This document shows positions 37,241-49,100 of a stretch of DNA of 64,000 bases, piece after piece. The DNA is taken from assembly GCA_006538405.1 (NCBI GenBank), contig BJKQ01000007.1:2046001-2110000 (forward strand), given 5' to 3'. The notes beneath the pieces are model-generated. The model had not been told where the DNA came from and did not search any database. It saw only the letters and a program-made list of their open reading frames with translations. Source of the DNA: Hansfordia pulvinata. Its lineage: Eukaryota; Ascomycota; Sordariomycetes; Xylariales. Numbering within the stretch: the first letter of the stretch is position 1; the number at the start of each line of letters is the position of its first letter. The position numbers were made by a program, and so were the translations under genes.

Positions 37241-39011
37241 ATGCAGACAATCCCTTCTTGCACTCGAATGCGAGGGAAAGATGCTACAATGCATGAATCC
37301 AAATCCAAGAAGTCTTCTCGGTGGAGTGAGCCCAAGTGGCATGAGAGGTTCCAGCAGTGGTATGAAGAACGAACCGACCGCCATGGTAAGCTTTGGAATC
37401 ATTGTTTGATCTGACTGAACCAAACCGCTCAACAAGCTATTGATGCTCTGCACAGGCAAACTCGAGTACAATTGGATAGGCCCGACTCTGCCCGATCAAA
37501 GTGTCCCTCGCAGCACCGCGCCCACTGTGGATGATATCACTCAGACGGTTCAGAACATGAACATTGCGGAAAGCTCTTACGGTATAGATCAGTATCAATA
37601 CCCTGTGCAGGGTGATGTACATGCCGAAGGTGAGAGCCAGCTCTGTATCCTGATCCTACCCGGCCACTGCTGATGATTTAACGGAATCCAGAGTCTCTCG
37701 CGCCTTCTGCGTACACCCACTCCGCGTCTGAGAAACATCGAAGTCGAAAGGGAAAAGGCAAAGCTGTCCAGTCGGAGGACTCTTCGGGATTTAGCAATCA
37801 GGTTTCTGGAGGAACGCCCAGTCCTACAACCTACCAAGTCGGACCCGGCGCCGATACACACCAAGCTTATGGACACACCGACTGTGAGTTCATCAGCACC
37901 CGCGTACACATCTAGTCCGTAACTGGATCTAACTTTATGCAGATGCTTTGCCGCTTGGCAGCAAGGACGCCTATTTCACCGAGGAAGGTTACTCTGAGCA
38001 AGAATTGCAAGAAGCCATGTACCAGAGCCATCGGGACCACTACAGGGGCGACTGGCCGGGCGAGAGCTCCTCGTCCGCTCAGGCCAGCTGCAACGGACAA
38101 TACTATGTACCAGTGACTAGTAATCCAAACCTGTACGAGACATGTGTGTCAAAATTCCATTGATTGCGACCTTACGCTGCAGCGCTGACGCGAATTTTAG
38201 ATGCGGGAGAAGAGGTCCCCACACCCCGCGGGATGTCTCCAGTTCCACAGTTCGAGGATGCTGGAAAGGTTGGATTGAACGAGGAGCTTCTTGATGACAG
38301 TAAGCATTCTGATTGCCCCCCTGGGTGGTGACGCTGACATGGTTTTCTCCCTCAGGGTTTGTGGTTGAACCATCTTACAAATTTCAATTCGGCGCCGTAA
38401 GAGCCCAACGACTCACCCCGACGACGGACAAGAGCGCTGACGCACTTCATCGACAGGTCTTCAAAACACTCTGGTCAGAGCCGCAGGGCAGTTCAAAACC
38501 CATCTCAGACCGCGTCACGGAAGCAGGCGAGGTCAGCACGAGCCAAGGGCTCTTCTTCACTGGGCTTCGCAGATTCATCGTGGTGGCCACCGACGAGGGA
38601 CACAGCACCTGCGTGTGAGGATACAGCCCACGATTCACGCGATGAGGAATGGTCACTAACTTCAATAGGCCGATATTGACATACGGGCATCGTGGCTGTA
38701 AGAAACCTGGGGTACGTGCTTCCAAGCATGGCATCATCTACGAAGCGAAGAAAAAGCAGAGCGCCCCCAAGCCTCTCAAGGGAGAGCACGAGCTTGGTTT
38801 CAAGCCGGTCGCCATCAAGATGACTGTGGAGGGCGAGAGACTAGCTCCCGAGTCGAGAGTCAATTACTCAAAGCTTGTGACGATCGAGCATAACGTTCGA
38901 GTCCTTTTCATCGGCTCAGTATACGACAAGTATCACGGAGAGGTGGAAGATGCTGTCAACGAGTGCTGGGGGAGGAAGAAGACTCACCGGACGAAAAAGC
39001 CGAAAAAATGA
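37241..39011 (+). CDS. DUF6590 family protein (eight exons)
   Basis: Exons: 37241-37385, 37456-37629, 37692-37883, 37943-38143, 38201-38299, 38356-38396, 38457-38614, 38669-39011. All introns are 54-70 nt, GT-AG and in phase, giving 450 residues. In-frame ATGs at 37241, 37268 and 37289 are all possible starts; 37268 is my weak preference. The N-terminal third has SSRWSEPKWHERFQQWYEE and then a Tyr/Gln/Ser-rich disordered stretch. The conserved domain starts KFQFGAVFKTLWSEPQG (about residue 280), continues GLRRFIVVA, CVPILTYGHRGCKKPGV, HGIIYEAKK and ESRVNYSKLVTIEHNVRV, and ends with a Lys-rich tail (KKTHRTKKPKK) that could be nuclear-targeting. This pattern matches fungal DUF6590, a domain of unknown function common in filamentous ascomycetes. 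No catalytic residues are known for it. Convergent with the next gene. Confidence 0.85.
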
Positions 39012-40088
39012 GCCCCAGCGCTTCGAGCAGCCGTGGTCTTCCTTGGTTTTCCATGGTCTGTCTCCCGGAGTGGCGCCCTTCCTTTTCTTTCTTCGGTTTT
39101 GCTTTCCTAAGTGCCCCGTGGCACAGCTACTGGACGATTGACAAGTCAAACTCGTCTGAAATTACGTTTCTTGGGGACGAGGATTGAAAAACCTCGGAAT
39201 CAAGCTCTCCGGATCTGGCGACTGCTCCCACCGAGATGGCCAAAGACTGCCATCAAGGTGAATAGCATCGCCTATTCTGAACATCACGTTTTCTCGCGTC
39301 AATTGGCGTGTGGATCAGTAAAGAAGAAAAAAACAAGTGCTTCTGGAGTGGGATGAACGAAGCAGAATGGATTCATCCCTGGACAGGCATATCAACAGAA
39401 CCGTCGCGAGGCGGGACCGGCCATGTGCCCAGCTGAGAGTGGGATGACGGCGTTATCTTCTTTGCGACAAGCGAGTCGCGGTCATGAGTATTCACGGGTC
39501 TCATTTGATGCTTCATCTTTGCACGACTAAATGTGAGCCAACTTACAAACACGAAAATATATGCATTCGGTTCATAATTTTTGCAAATGCCCGGAACTCA
39601 GCGAGCAATCACAACGGGCCGAGGTGACCTGGCTACATTCATTGAACGGGCGACACAAGATAGCGCACACCCGAGACTGGGGATGGTGATGACAGAAATC
39701 TGTGTGATGTCATTCTGGAATTCTATCGCTACCTGACCCATAGAACTTAACGTTTGCGGCCAGCCTTGTCGGCATGGGAGTATATACATATATCAGCTCT
39801 GTCCCATGCAGCCGCCCCTTGCTTCCCAGCCAGTCCACCAATACGGCGCCGTTTGAGACGGCAAGCCCGCCGTCCCAACTTACAAGAAAACAAACAGAGT
39901 AACGCCACCGTCCCACCGCAGTTATAAGGCATTCATCTCATCGCCTGGCGTCTTGTGCCGCCTGATTCCGTCGCTTCGTGATCCTGCTGAGCACACATCA
40001 TGGAAAGGAAAAGGAGAGAAGGAGATGAAAGGAGACATCAGGGCGCGGCTCAGCTGATGCGATTAGATGGAGACGCACACGTGCAACA
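39012..40088. other. Convergent intergenic region
   Basis: 1.08 kb between two convergent stops. AT-richer than its surroundings (notably 39530-39600), consistent with two 3' UTRs. No coding potential recognised. Confidence 0.4.
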
Positions 40089-41528
40089 TCACTCCTGGCC
40101 GCGACGGTACTTGCCAGCGCCGCGCTTCTTGCGCTTCTCATCCTGGTAGCTGGACAGGTCGCTACCGCCGCCCGAGGCGCTACCGTTGGACGAGAGGCCG
40201 GGGATGACGTGGTGGTAGGCCTTGGTGCCGACGTCGCTGGCCTCTTCCTCCTCCCACGCGCCAGGTGCCAGGTAGCGGCTGCTCCTGTTGTTGCCGTGGT
40301 GGGGGTCGCCGTGGTTGCGCAGCAGGCCGATGTCGCTCTCCTCCTCGATGGTGTTGGCGGCGCCGGCGTCGGTGCGGCTGTGCCCACGGTTGTGGCCGTT
40401 GCCCTGGTAGCTCTCGGCGCGCTGGTAGCTGAAGTCGCGGCGGCCCGAGCCGGCGGCGCGGCCCTTGTCGACCAGGCGGCGGGCCTCGGCGCGGATGTGC
40501 TCCTGCTCGCGGTCGTGGGTGCGGTCGGCGGTGCTGTACACCTTGCGGATGCCGCCGGACTTGGCCTTGCGCTCGGCGCGCTCGCGGCGGCTCTCGCTGC
40601 TGCGCCCGCCGCTGCTCTTGGCAGGCGAGCCGCCATGGCCGCTCTGGACGTCGCTACCGGCCGTGGTGGACATGTCGGGCGCGGTGCTGCCGTCCCACTG
40701 GCTGCCCTCGGACTCCTTGTTGATGCCGCCGACGCGGGCGGGGCGCTCGTGGCGGTAGGCGCGCAGGTGGCTCTGGGCTTCCTTCTCGGCCTGGGCGTCG
40801 ACCAGGGCGCCGTCCTCGCCCTGGCCGTCCTCCTCCTCGTCCTCGCCCCGCCGGGCCTTGCTGCGGGACCGGCTCTTGCGGTCGCGCTTCTTTTCCTTCT
40901 CGCGCTCGCGGCGCTCGCGGTCCCGGCGCTCGCGCTTCTCCTTGCGCTTCTGGCGGCCGAGGATGTCGGAGGCGCCAGCCGTGATGCCCGACAGCGTGCT
41001 GCCCGTGTTGCCCGACATCTCGGTCAGGCCGCCGGTGTACTCGGTGCGGGCGTCGTTGTGGTCGTAGTCCTTGTAGATGCTGCCGCCGCCCAGCTTGGTG
41101 GTCGGGGTGGCGCCGGAGAGCAGGGTGCCGTTGGGGCCCTTGCGGCGCAGGACGGTGGACTTGTAGTCGTCCCAGTCATCCTTGCGGAAGACGAAGCCGC
41201 CGTTGCGGGCCCAGAAGAAGAACCAGATGCCGGCGCAGACGAGGGCCAGGCCGATCAGGCCGAACAGCACGAAGACGCCCGTGTTGTTGAAGTCGCGGAA
41301 GTTGGAAGTGCCGCTGTGCGGGTCCAGCTTGTAGTGGTTCTCGCCGGGCGTCGGGTCCTCGCGCTTGGCGAGCAAGGGGCCCGCCACGGCGGCGGCGGCG
41401 GCGCCGGTCACGGCCCGGGCGTCATGGGGGTGCTGCTGCTGCTGCTCGGCGCTGCGGCGGATCTTGACGGCCGACTCGAGCAGATCCCGGGCGTGGGCCG
41501 CCAGCGTCGTCGGGATGGTAGGAGCCAT
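40089..41528 (-). CDS. Single-pass membrane protein with charged cytosolic tail (479 aa)
   Basis: One exon; the ATG is in a good context (GCCATGGCTCC on the coding strand). There is no classical signal peptide. A single strong membrane span lies at about 84-107 (GVFVLFGLIGLALVCAGIWF). Immediately before it is GENHYKLDPHSGTSNFRDFN and after it ARNGGFVFRKDDWDDYKSTVL, the two most protein-like blocks and probably the conserved core. A dibasic KR at 55-56 sits before the juxtamembrane block. The remaining tail is disordered, with an extreme Arg/Glu/Lys stretch (about 190-240) followed by Ser/Gly/His-rich sequence ending KRKKRGAGKYRRGQE. I recall similar proteins in Sordariomycetes without experimental function. 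The orientation (short outside, long cytosolic tail) is inferred from the positive charges after the span. Confidence 0.85.
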   Translation of the reverse strand: MAPTIPTTLAAHARDLLESAVKIRRSAEQQQQHPHDARAVTGAAAAAVAGPLLAKREDPTPGENHYKLDPHSGTSNFRDFNNTGVFVLFGLIGLALVCAGIWFFFWARNGGFVFRKDDWDDYKSTVLRRKGPNGTLLSGATPTTKLGGGSIYKDYDHNDARTEYTGGLTEMSGNTGSTLSGITAGASDILGRQKRKEKRERRDRERREREKEKKRDRKSRSRSKARRGEDEEEDGQGEDGALVDAQAEKEAQSHLRAYRHERPARVGGINKESEGSQWDGSTAPDMSTTAGSDVQSGHGGSPAKSSGGRSSESRRERAERKAKSGGIRKVYSTADRTHDREQEHIRAEARRLVDKGRAAGSGRRDFSYQRAESYQGNGHNRGHSRTDAGAANTIEEESDIGLLRNHGDPHHGNNRSSRYLAPGAWEEEEASDVGTKAYHHVIPGLSSNGSASGGGSDLSSYQDEKRKKRGAGKYRRGQE

Positions 41529-44373
41529 GGCCGGCTCTCGGCGGCGGTGGCCTGTCAAGGCGGGGCAGGGTCGGTGTTGGATCGCTTTGGAATGTTGGTG
41601 TCGTAGACGTTGGGGCTCGAGGAATGCTCGGATCCCGCCCGAGGTCGAAAGCCGGCTGGAATGCGGCCGGGTCGGGTCCCAGCCAAGCCGGCAACGGGGT
41701 TGTAAAGTCGGGGGGAATCGGTCGAGCCGGGTCACTTCTCGGCTGGTGTCGATGTGAGGCGGCCGGGTCGTGATGGAAAGAGGAGGAAGCCTGCTTGCTT
41801 GCGAGGACAGGAGAAAGCAGATAGAGTGGTGCTATTCGGACGTGTTGTTGGCAGTGGCTGATATGGGTGGTGAGAGGTGGTAGTGTGTGGGAGGAAGATG
41901 GTTGCCAGGCCGTTTCTATGACGGAGCCCAGGAAAGGCCGTGGCTGGGGTGGGCGGGCGCGTGCTGTGCGGGCGTGCGTCAAGTCTGGCTGGTGCTTGGG
42001 AGACCCTGGTGGCAGGGCGCGCGCGGGAAAGAGAAAAAGAGGGAGGCTGGGACCAAGGCGGGCGGTAAGTAAACAATTACGTCGATGGGTAGCCCGGTAG
42101 TAGGCCGTTGATGGGGCAACACCGTTTCCGCAGGGTCTACTTCATGTTGTCCGGGTACGTACTTGTGAAACAGTGTCTCCGCTACCTGGGTTCTCGCATG
42201 ATCTGGTTGTGCTAAGTGGTAGTGGGTACGACCCGTGCTCAACGCTGGTTGGAACGCCTAGAAGCCTTGTTAGGCGCTTCTAGAGCGGCACTGGACGCGT
42301 GGACAGTGCCCAAATGGCGGACGGTAAGGGCCGCTGCGGGCGCTACCTGGGATGGATCGTCACCCGTACCTCCGAGGCGGTACCTAAAGCACATCCTCCC
42401 CATGGAGACAGGGCTCTCGTACCTTATTCAAAGCATCGCCAACGCGACCGACTCGCCTTGTACGGCAGAAACTCTTCAGCCAGAGTGAAGAGAAGGCCTC
42501 GCTTCCCCCCCTCCAGCGCCTCCCGACACCTCACCCACCAGACTAGCATTGTCGTCCACCTTAGCCCCCCTTGGCGGTTGTTGGATGGCTCGGGGGACGA
42601 TGCAAGCTCTCGCCGGGCCATTCATCGATGTCCAGCACGGCTTTGGACCCCATCGGTGACAGCAGACGGAAAAGATACAGGAACCATAGGCGACGCGACT
42701 GGCAGGATTTAGTAGGTACGCAATAACATGAGGCCTAGAGGCCCAGAACCTGTCACTTTCTCCCCCCCCACCGCCGCCCTGCTGCGTGTCCTGTCGCCCC
42801 TCGCTGTCTGCTTGGGCACGCAGGCTCACTGACTAATCGGACTGCGAGCCGGCGGTCACTGTCATGATTCAGGCGAACGACCTGTCGCGAGCTGAGGTGT
42901 GGATGGACGGGGGTTGCCACAAACCACCCCCCTTGAAGACATCTTGAGCGCTGGAAACTTCCTGCGCCCCGTCTTCTGCAGTTCTGCTTCGCTGCCTTGC
43001 TCGTCGCTGCACCATCGCCTCCCCCGGCCTAACCCATCCCTTTACTCTCTGTCCTGCCCATGCACCGAAGCTGCGAGGCGTGTAGCCGCCTAGGGCCCCG
43101 GAGGGCTGATAGGTGCATACTCGGATTCAGCCCGGTTAAAGACTCCGAGTGCAAAGTCACATACCGCACGAGTACAGCAGGGCGAGGTTCGCCAGAGGGG
43201 TCGCTTTGTTTCATCTCATTAGGTAGGTGTCTCTTTCGCATTCCGCGCATGGACGCCACGCCAGGCACGTGGGCGAGCATCGAGGCGGACAAGGTGGTTG
43301 CAGATGACAAATGTCTCGGTGGGTGTCTAGGTCCGAACGCATACGCACCCTGCTGCGCACACAAGCCATCCTGATAGCAGAGGCCGTGACACCAATACAT
43401 GTTGATTTCCGGCGCACATGACAGTGAGTGGACATCAAGGCTCCCTACGAGTAAGAGCGGAGTATTATATGGATTCGTATCGCCTCAAGGGCTCGTCGTG
43501 ACTGATGAATGTGCCTGTGCCTCTGGCGTGTCCCCCAACTTGTCTGCTCCGGGCAGCCAAGTAGGACTAAGAAAGCTCTAGGACTTGTTCGCCACGCAGA
43601 CGGCACAGCGTGACTCGAGAGATCGAGACAGGCACAGCCTTCGTCATGGCGACAGTCACACAACGTCAATCCTCCCCAGCAGAAGCGCGAACTTCATGGC
43701 CCATCAGTATGGGACCTATCTATCAGCTCAGTACAGACGCCGTCTTCGAGTTTCAAGGCGCAACTTGGTGATTGAACAACTCGGGGACACGGGGCAGGCA
43801 TGTCGCCAACTCCATCGACAGAGCCGCCCGGGAGCCGTGAGCCACGCACGGGTACTGGTCGCCGTTCCGAGTCGATTGGCCCCGCTCCCTCGATCTCCAC
43901 CAGGAGGGACCAAAAACGTAATCGAAATGTGAGACTGAAAAAACCAAGCCAGCCAGGGCAGACGACAATCCAAGCCTAGATTCATTTTGATGCCGCCATC
44001 CTCATCCAATTTCATAATTCATATCTTCGTATACATGATCAAGCATGTCAAATCGTACCGCCATAATAGGAGAAAAGACAAGGGTAAGCCGTCGAGCAAT
44101 GAAATCGAGCACACGCTTCTTCAAATGTCGAGCTTTGGCTGAACAATCTTGGGGTATCAGCTCCTCCCAGTACCTGCTGCCAGAGTCGAGGTTTTGCATT
44201 ATGGCCGCGTCGGAAATCGAACAAACATCGAACAATCAAATCCGTCAAGTATTAGTGCGGTCGAGGACGAGAACAACGAGCATGATGCCATCTTCAGTCT
44301 TGCGCTGGAAGCAAATCGACCAGCGCGCATCGGAATGCAGCGGAGAGCTCGCGACGCCGCCATTTAGCGTCTA
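41529..44373. promoter_or_regulatory. 2.8-kb intergenic region
   Basis: Upstream of the membrane-protein gene and downstream of the proline-rich gene. The first 500 bases are pyrimidine-rich on the minus strand, which fits a 5' UTR or promoter. Open frames at 42216-43932 are short, overlapping and without recognisable motifs. No gene is supported. Confidence 0.4.
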
Positions 44374-46175
44374 TTAGTAGAAATCCTCATCATAGTCGTC
44401 ATACTCCACGCCGTGCGGGTCGGATGGGTAGGATGGGTAAGGAGGCGCATATGACGACGAGTCTGGGTAACTGGGCGGCGGCAGATAGTGAGGGCTGCGA
44501 GAGTATGACCCAGATTGGGAGTATCCGGATTGAGAGAAGCTGGGGGCTCGCGCGCGGCTCATGCGTCGTTCGCGGCGGCTCATGCGATCATCGTCATAGA
44601 CAGTTGTGGCCCGGTCGCTGCCGTTACGCAAAGCGCCAGCGCTGTGGCCAAGCTCGCCGCCCTGCATCGTAATTTTGGTCTTGCCAACCTCCACGACGGC
44701 GCCATTGGGGATCTTGATAGTAATGTCGTCGTCTCCACTCCCAGATCGGGTGGTGCGGGTCGTCTGTGATAGCTTGTAGTCACTTTCGTCATGGCTCTCC
44801 ATGCTGCGGCTTGAGCGGCTGCTGGTGCCGTGCCCAATCCGCCGCAGGCTGTGAGACGTCAAAGGGGCCGGGTCGGACCCATTGACGCCATCCTGGTAGC
44901 GAGATGCGTATCGGTATTTATCGTCCACCGGATCGTGGTATTGCGAGTTGCGCCGCCGACTGTTGGAAGAAGCTGGCTCAAGCTGATACCTTTCGAGGTC
45001 GTAGTCGTCGACAAAACTCTGGCGCCTGGATCTGCTAGAGGGCAGCACTGGCTGATAGCCTATTTCCGACTCGCTGTCAAAGTCGTCATCGTCGAAGCCG
45101 ACAGACTTCTTGCGCGATGGCGGCGGGGGAGGCCGGTAAGGAAGGCGATCGTGTGGAAGCCGGGCAGAGGATGGCCGCTGGGGAGCTGGTGGCGGCGGCA
45201 TCCGCCTTCTGTCATCGTGTTCTTTGCTGGTCTTGCGTCCCGATGTTGAAGTGCGTCTCCCAATATTCTTCTCCTTGGGGGAGGGGGAGGTCTTGGCCCG
45301 TGGTCGTAAGCGGCTTCGTATGAGTTCTTGAATCCCATAGCTGACTGCGGCCGCCGGGGGCCGAAGCGATCCGAAAGCTCCCGATTGCCCCTGATGTAGT
45401 CGGGACCTGGACCCGGACCATAGGGGCCCGGAGGCCCAGGAAACGGCGGCCTATCAAACGGCGGCTGTCCATCAAACGACGGTGGTGCGTCAAAGGGTGG
45501 CCCGTCGAAAGGCGGTCCTCCGCGCATGGCGCCCCGAGGAGTTGACATGGGGATTGGCATGGGCCCAGGGCCTCCTGGGCCGGGGCCGGGACCGTGCCCT
45601 GGAGGACCGGCCATGAAGCCGGGAGGGAATGAGCCCTGAGGCGGTGGGGCATAGTAGGCCGACTTGGACATGGGCGGAGGCGGCGGGCCGTATGGACCGG
45701 GGCCGTTGTAGCTCACGGGTCGCGAGTGCGCACGTGGTCTGGCCGAAGAGTGCGGGATCGTGTGCTGTCCTGGAGATAGGCCGTAGTAGACGGGATTGTC
45801 GGCGGGAGGAGGCCGAGAAGGAACGGAAGTGGTTGTCTTGTAGGCTCGGTTGGGAGGGCGCTCGGATTTGGGCTCGCGGTCTCTCTTGACGATCGTGGGA
45901 GGGGGAGGTCTCTTTCTTTCCTTCTCCTTGGGCGCTTTCTTCCTCTCCTTGCGCGACGTGGGCGCGGGCGCCTCGCTCTCCGAGTCTGAGCTTATCGCAG
46001 ACTCGCCGGGTCTGGTATCGCGGCGCGAGCGGCCAGTGTTCGGCCTCTCTTTGACCCAGCTCTCCTTGACAGGGCTGCTCGGGGCGATGGATCGAGCATA
46101 GTGCTTGTTGCTGTCCGGGAGGACCTGTCCATCTTCATCGGCATCCTCAACGCAGGCGGGTCTGCTCTTAGGCAT
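44374..46175 (-). CDS. Proline-rich disordered protein of unknown function, with an apparent 1-base frameshift
   Basis: Two overlapping frames make one protein of about 600 residues. The 5' frame (46175 to about 45290) starts MPKSRPACVEDADEDGQVLP and carries Ser/Asp/Glu patches (ISSDSESEAP), a Lys/Arg/Glu stretch and a long Pro/Gly/Phe-rich region with PPFDGPPFDAPPSFDGQPPF repeats. It runs into GPRPPPPP. The 3' frame resumes as PKEKNIGRRTSTSGRKTSKE and ends DDYDEDFY at 44374. It contains KKSVGFDDDDFDSESEIG and a more ordered block with DITIKIPNGAVVEVGKTKI. The shift lies in or beside the C5-T-C5 run (45277-45287 on the plus strand); one additional base there joins the frames. No donor/acceptor pair explains it. 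There is no membrane segment or recognised domain. KSVGF fits the loose RVxF phosphatase-1 docking pattern, a weak hint only. Confidence 0.75.
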
Positions 46176-49100
46176 GACGGCTTGGCGCGGCTGCAGCGGA
46201 GGTGAGATGGCGGTGTCGCAGCAGCGAGAGTCGGTCGAGGCAGAGGCAATAAAAGCCTCGAAAAATGTAGAGACTGGCCAGTCCTAATGGGTGGGCCAGA
46301 AGTGCGGTGATCCCAGGAGGGACGAGCGTCGTGTAGAGGCGGGAGTCGGGGTCCTGACTGGAGCGGTAGGGTGGGAGCGGAAGAAAAAAGAGACCGACGA
46401 GGAGTAGAGCTGCTGAGTTCCAGTGGTTATTGGAAGAGGACCAAAGGGGCTCCGCTGATCTGAAGTGTCGCCAGCTTCAGATATGGCCAGGTGCCGCGTG
46501 GCGAGGCGAGGCGAAAGGTTTGTGGTGCGATGCGTCGTGCTGCGTGGTGCGCTGGCGGCTCGTTGGGATGATGCAGACAGACAAGAGCAGCAGCTAAGGG
46601 TCTGCGGCGCGGGACGAGGTTTATTTATGATTCCCGCTTTTTTTCCCTCTACCCCAGGCAGCCAAGGGCAGATGAGGGGGTGTGGAGGTATCGAAGGCAG
46701 AGACGAGGTCTCTAAGGAGAAGAGAGGGCGTGCCGGGAGGGAGAGTGAAAAAGAGAGGAGTGGAGGGGAGAAGAAAGAGATAGAGAGAGAGAGAGAGAGA
46801 GAGCGCGATAAATTGCGGCGCAAGGTAACGCAATGCAGAGCGACGAGGCACAGCAGAGACGAGCGAGGCAGAGTCAAGCAATGGTAGGCTGTTGCCGGGG
46901 TGGTTGCGGAAAGCCGCAGCGTAGCAGCTGCACGGGGGGTGGGTGTGGAGGACGAGGGGGGGGAGGAGGGCCGCTCGCTGTCAGTCGGGTCGGTGGTCAG
47001 CGATGGATGGGTTGTGCCAGGTCGAGCGAGGGTCGGTCGTGTCAGACCAGCTGGGCAGGAGGAAGGTGACTCGAGGTTCAGTCGAAGCTGAGAGCGAGAG
47101 CCGCTTGAGGGGGGTGTGGGGTGTGCGATCTGGAGCAGCAATGGGCGGCAGGCAGCGGCAACTGGGAGTAGGAGTGGGAGCGGGAGCGGGAGCGGCAGTG
47201 ATGAAAGTGATGAGTACGAGACGGCGAGTACGTGGATGGGGGGAGTGGGCGAGCGGGCGAGCGGGCGAGCGGGTGGGCAAGGCGCCGAGGGTCCCCTACG
47301 ACGAGTACTCGTACTGCGGAGCGGCCGTGGAAGAGAAAGAGAGAAGAGGGGGAGGGGGTGTGGATGTGGATGTGGATGTGGACATCGAAAGTGGGCGTGG
47401 ACGTCGACGTGGACGCAGGCGGTGCGGTGGTGAGGGCCAGCACCAGGGCGGTGGTCGGCGATGCAGAGACGCAAGTACCCCTTACTAGACGTCGACGCCG
47501 GCGCGCGCAGCTCCTTGCGGCATCTGACCCTTCTGGCCGGGTATCTGTACGGGCTGCCGCTGTGCCGCTTATAGAACATCCATTATTAGAGGTATGCAGC
47601 TTCCAGTCAATCCGTGCACCTTCAGACGTCCTTTCCATCTGGGCTCGCCCCCTCTTGTACCGACGTACCCCGTCCTGGGCATCGGTTCATTGCCAAATGG
47701 GGGTACTAGTACCTCGCATTGGATGTCTTCGTCCCACGCCGATTCGTTCAGTCCTGGATGACGGGATCGACCGCCCGCCTTTCTCTCTCTCCGTCTGTCT
47801 GTCTGTCAGCCTGTCTGCCTGCTTGGTCGCCTGCAGCGTTGCCGTGCGCGGCCCAGATGCCTGTTCTGGGATGACCGCGCTTGATTTGTCTGCTTGATGA
47901 TACCTGGTCTGGACAGACAACCTGCTTCCGGGGATTCTCAAATAATGCCATTTTTTGTTCCTGGCCGCATTGGAGTTCCGAGCTATGGAAGGTTCTGCTT
48001 TTTCTTCTCTACTCCCACTTCCTAAACAGGATTAGTGCTGTCGAAGAAGTCGGGTCACATTGGATTCAAGCGCGCGGGCAGAGTACATAGATACCTAAGG
48101 TACCTAAGGTACGGAAAGCACTTGAGATGAATGAAGGTACAGTCGCCAGTACTCGTACTCAGCACTTCCGTCGGCGCCATCATCATCACTCACAGGAATA
48201 CGCGCACACGAGGAGATCTGAGAATTTCAAGTACAAGTACAGGTAAGGCCTGGCCGTGCAGGCCTAGAGGTAAGGTACTCGTACGAGACGAATGGCGACG
48301 TCCAGGGTTAGATCGAATCAAAAAATATCGCCACCCGCATCAGCTAGGCCCGTCTCCGAATGAAGCGAGCCCCAAATAGCGCTGGCGGGCGGGTAAGCAG
48401 CTGAGCTGGCGCCGGCTAGGCCCCTTTGTGTCGAGTGCCAGTCGGGGTACGGGGCGGACGTGGAGTGCGACAGGTACGAGTGCCTGCACATGGGTGTACT
48501 CCGTACAGAGGGAGACGGCACACACAGGTGAGGGCACTGAGAGAGATACATGACGGAGACGAGTCTGGGGTCCTCCTCAGACCCAAGGTGCAAATATTGA
48601 TGTTGCCTCTACCGGCCTCGGTACTTGACCCTGAACGCCAGTAAGGTAGGTACTCGTGGCAGCGTGCCCGGCGAGACACCCTCAAGGTCCCCTTGCGGAT
48701 GGGGATGGGCGCGGGACAGGTACTTGCTTGTAGCTGCGACTCCACCTGCGACTGCGACTGCGACGAGGACGAGACGAGACACGACACGACACGACACGAC
48801 ACGACACTCGGAACACGGATACCTCTGGCAGAGCTGATCCCCAGATGGAAAGACCGGTCTTTCCTAGGGCCAGGGACTCACGGAGCTTCGATGGATTGGA
48901 CCAGATGGTTGCGGGCGGCAGCTTCCCTCTGCTACGAGTACTCTGCTTCTTTCAGGCCTTGCCGATAATTCAAAGACCTGCAGTATCAGTGCACGACCTT
49001 GACCTCTCCCATCCATCGCGCGTACACCACCATACATGCTTTCCATTGCACTCCCGCCCGCCTGCCGTAACGTTATGTACACCATCACCCATCATACGAG

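Noticed and set aside
40209..41606. 465-codon plus-strand frame, Ala/Leu/Val-rich
   Set aside because: Antisense to the membrane-protein gene; composition follows from its Arg/Glu/Ser codons.
46284..47579. 431-codon open frame on the minus strand upstream of the proline-rich gene
   Set aside because: It is a translation of pyrimidine-rich promoter or 5' UTR sequence (Leu/Ser/Pro runs, His-Pro repeats), not a protein.
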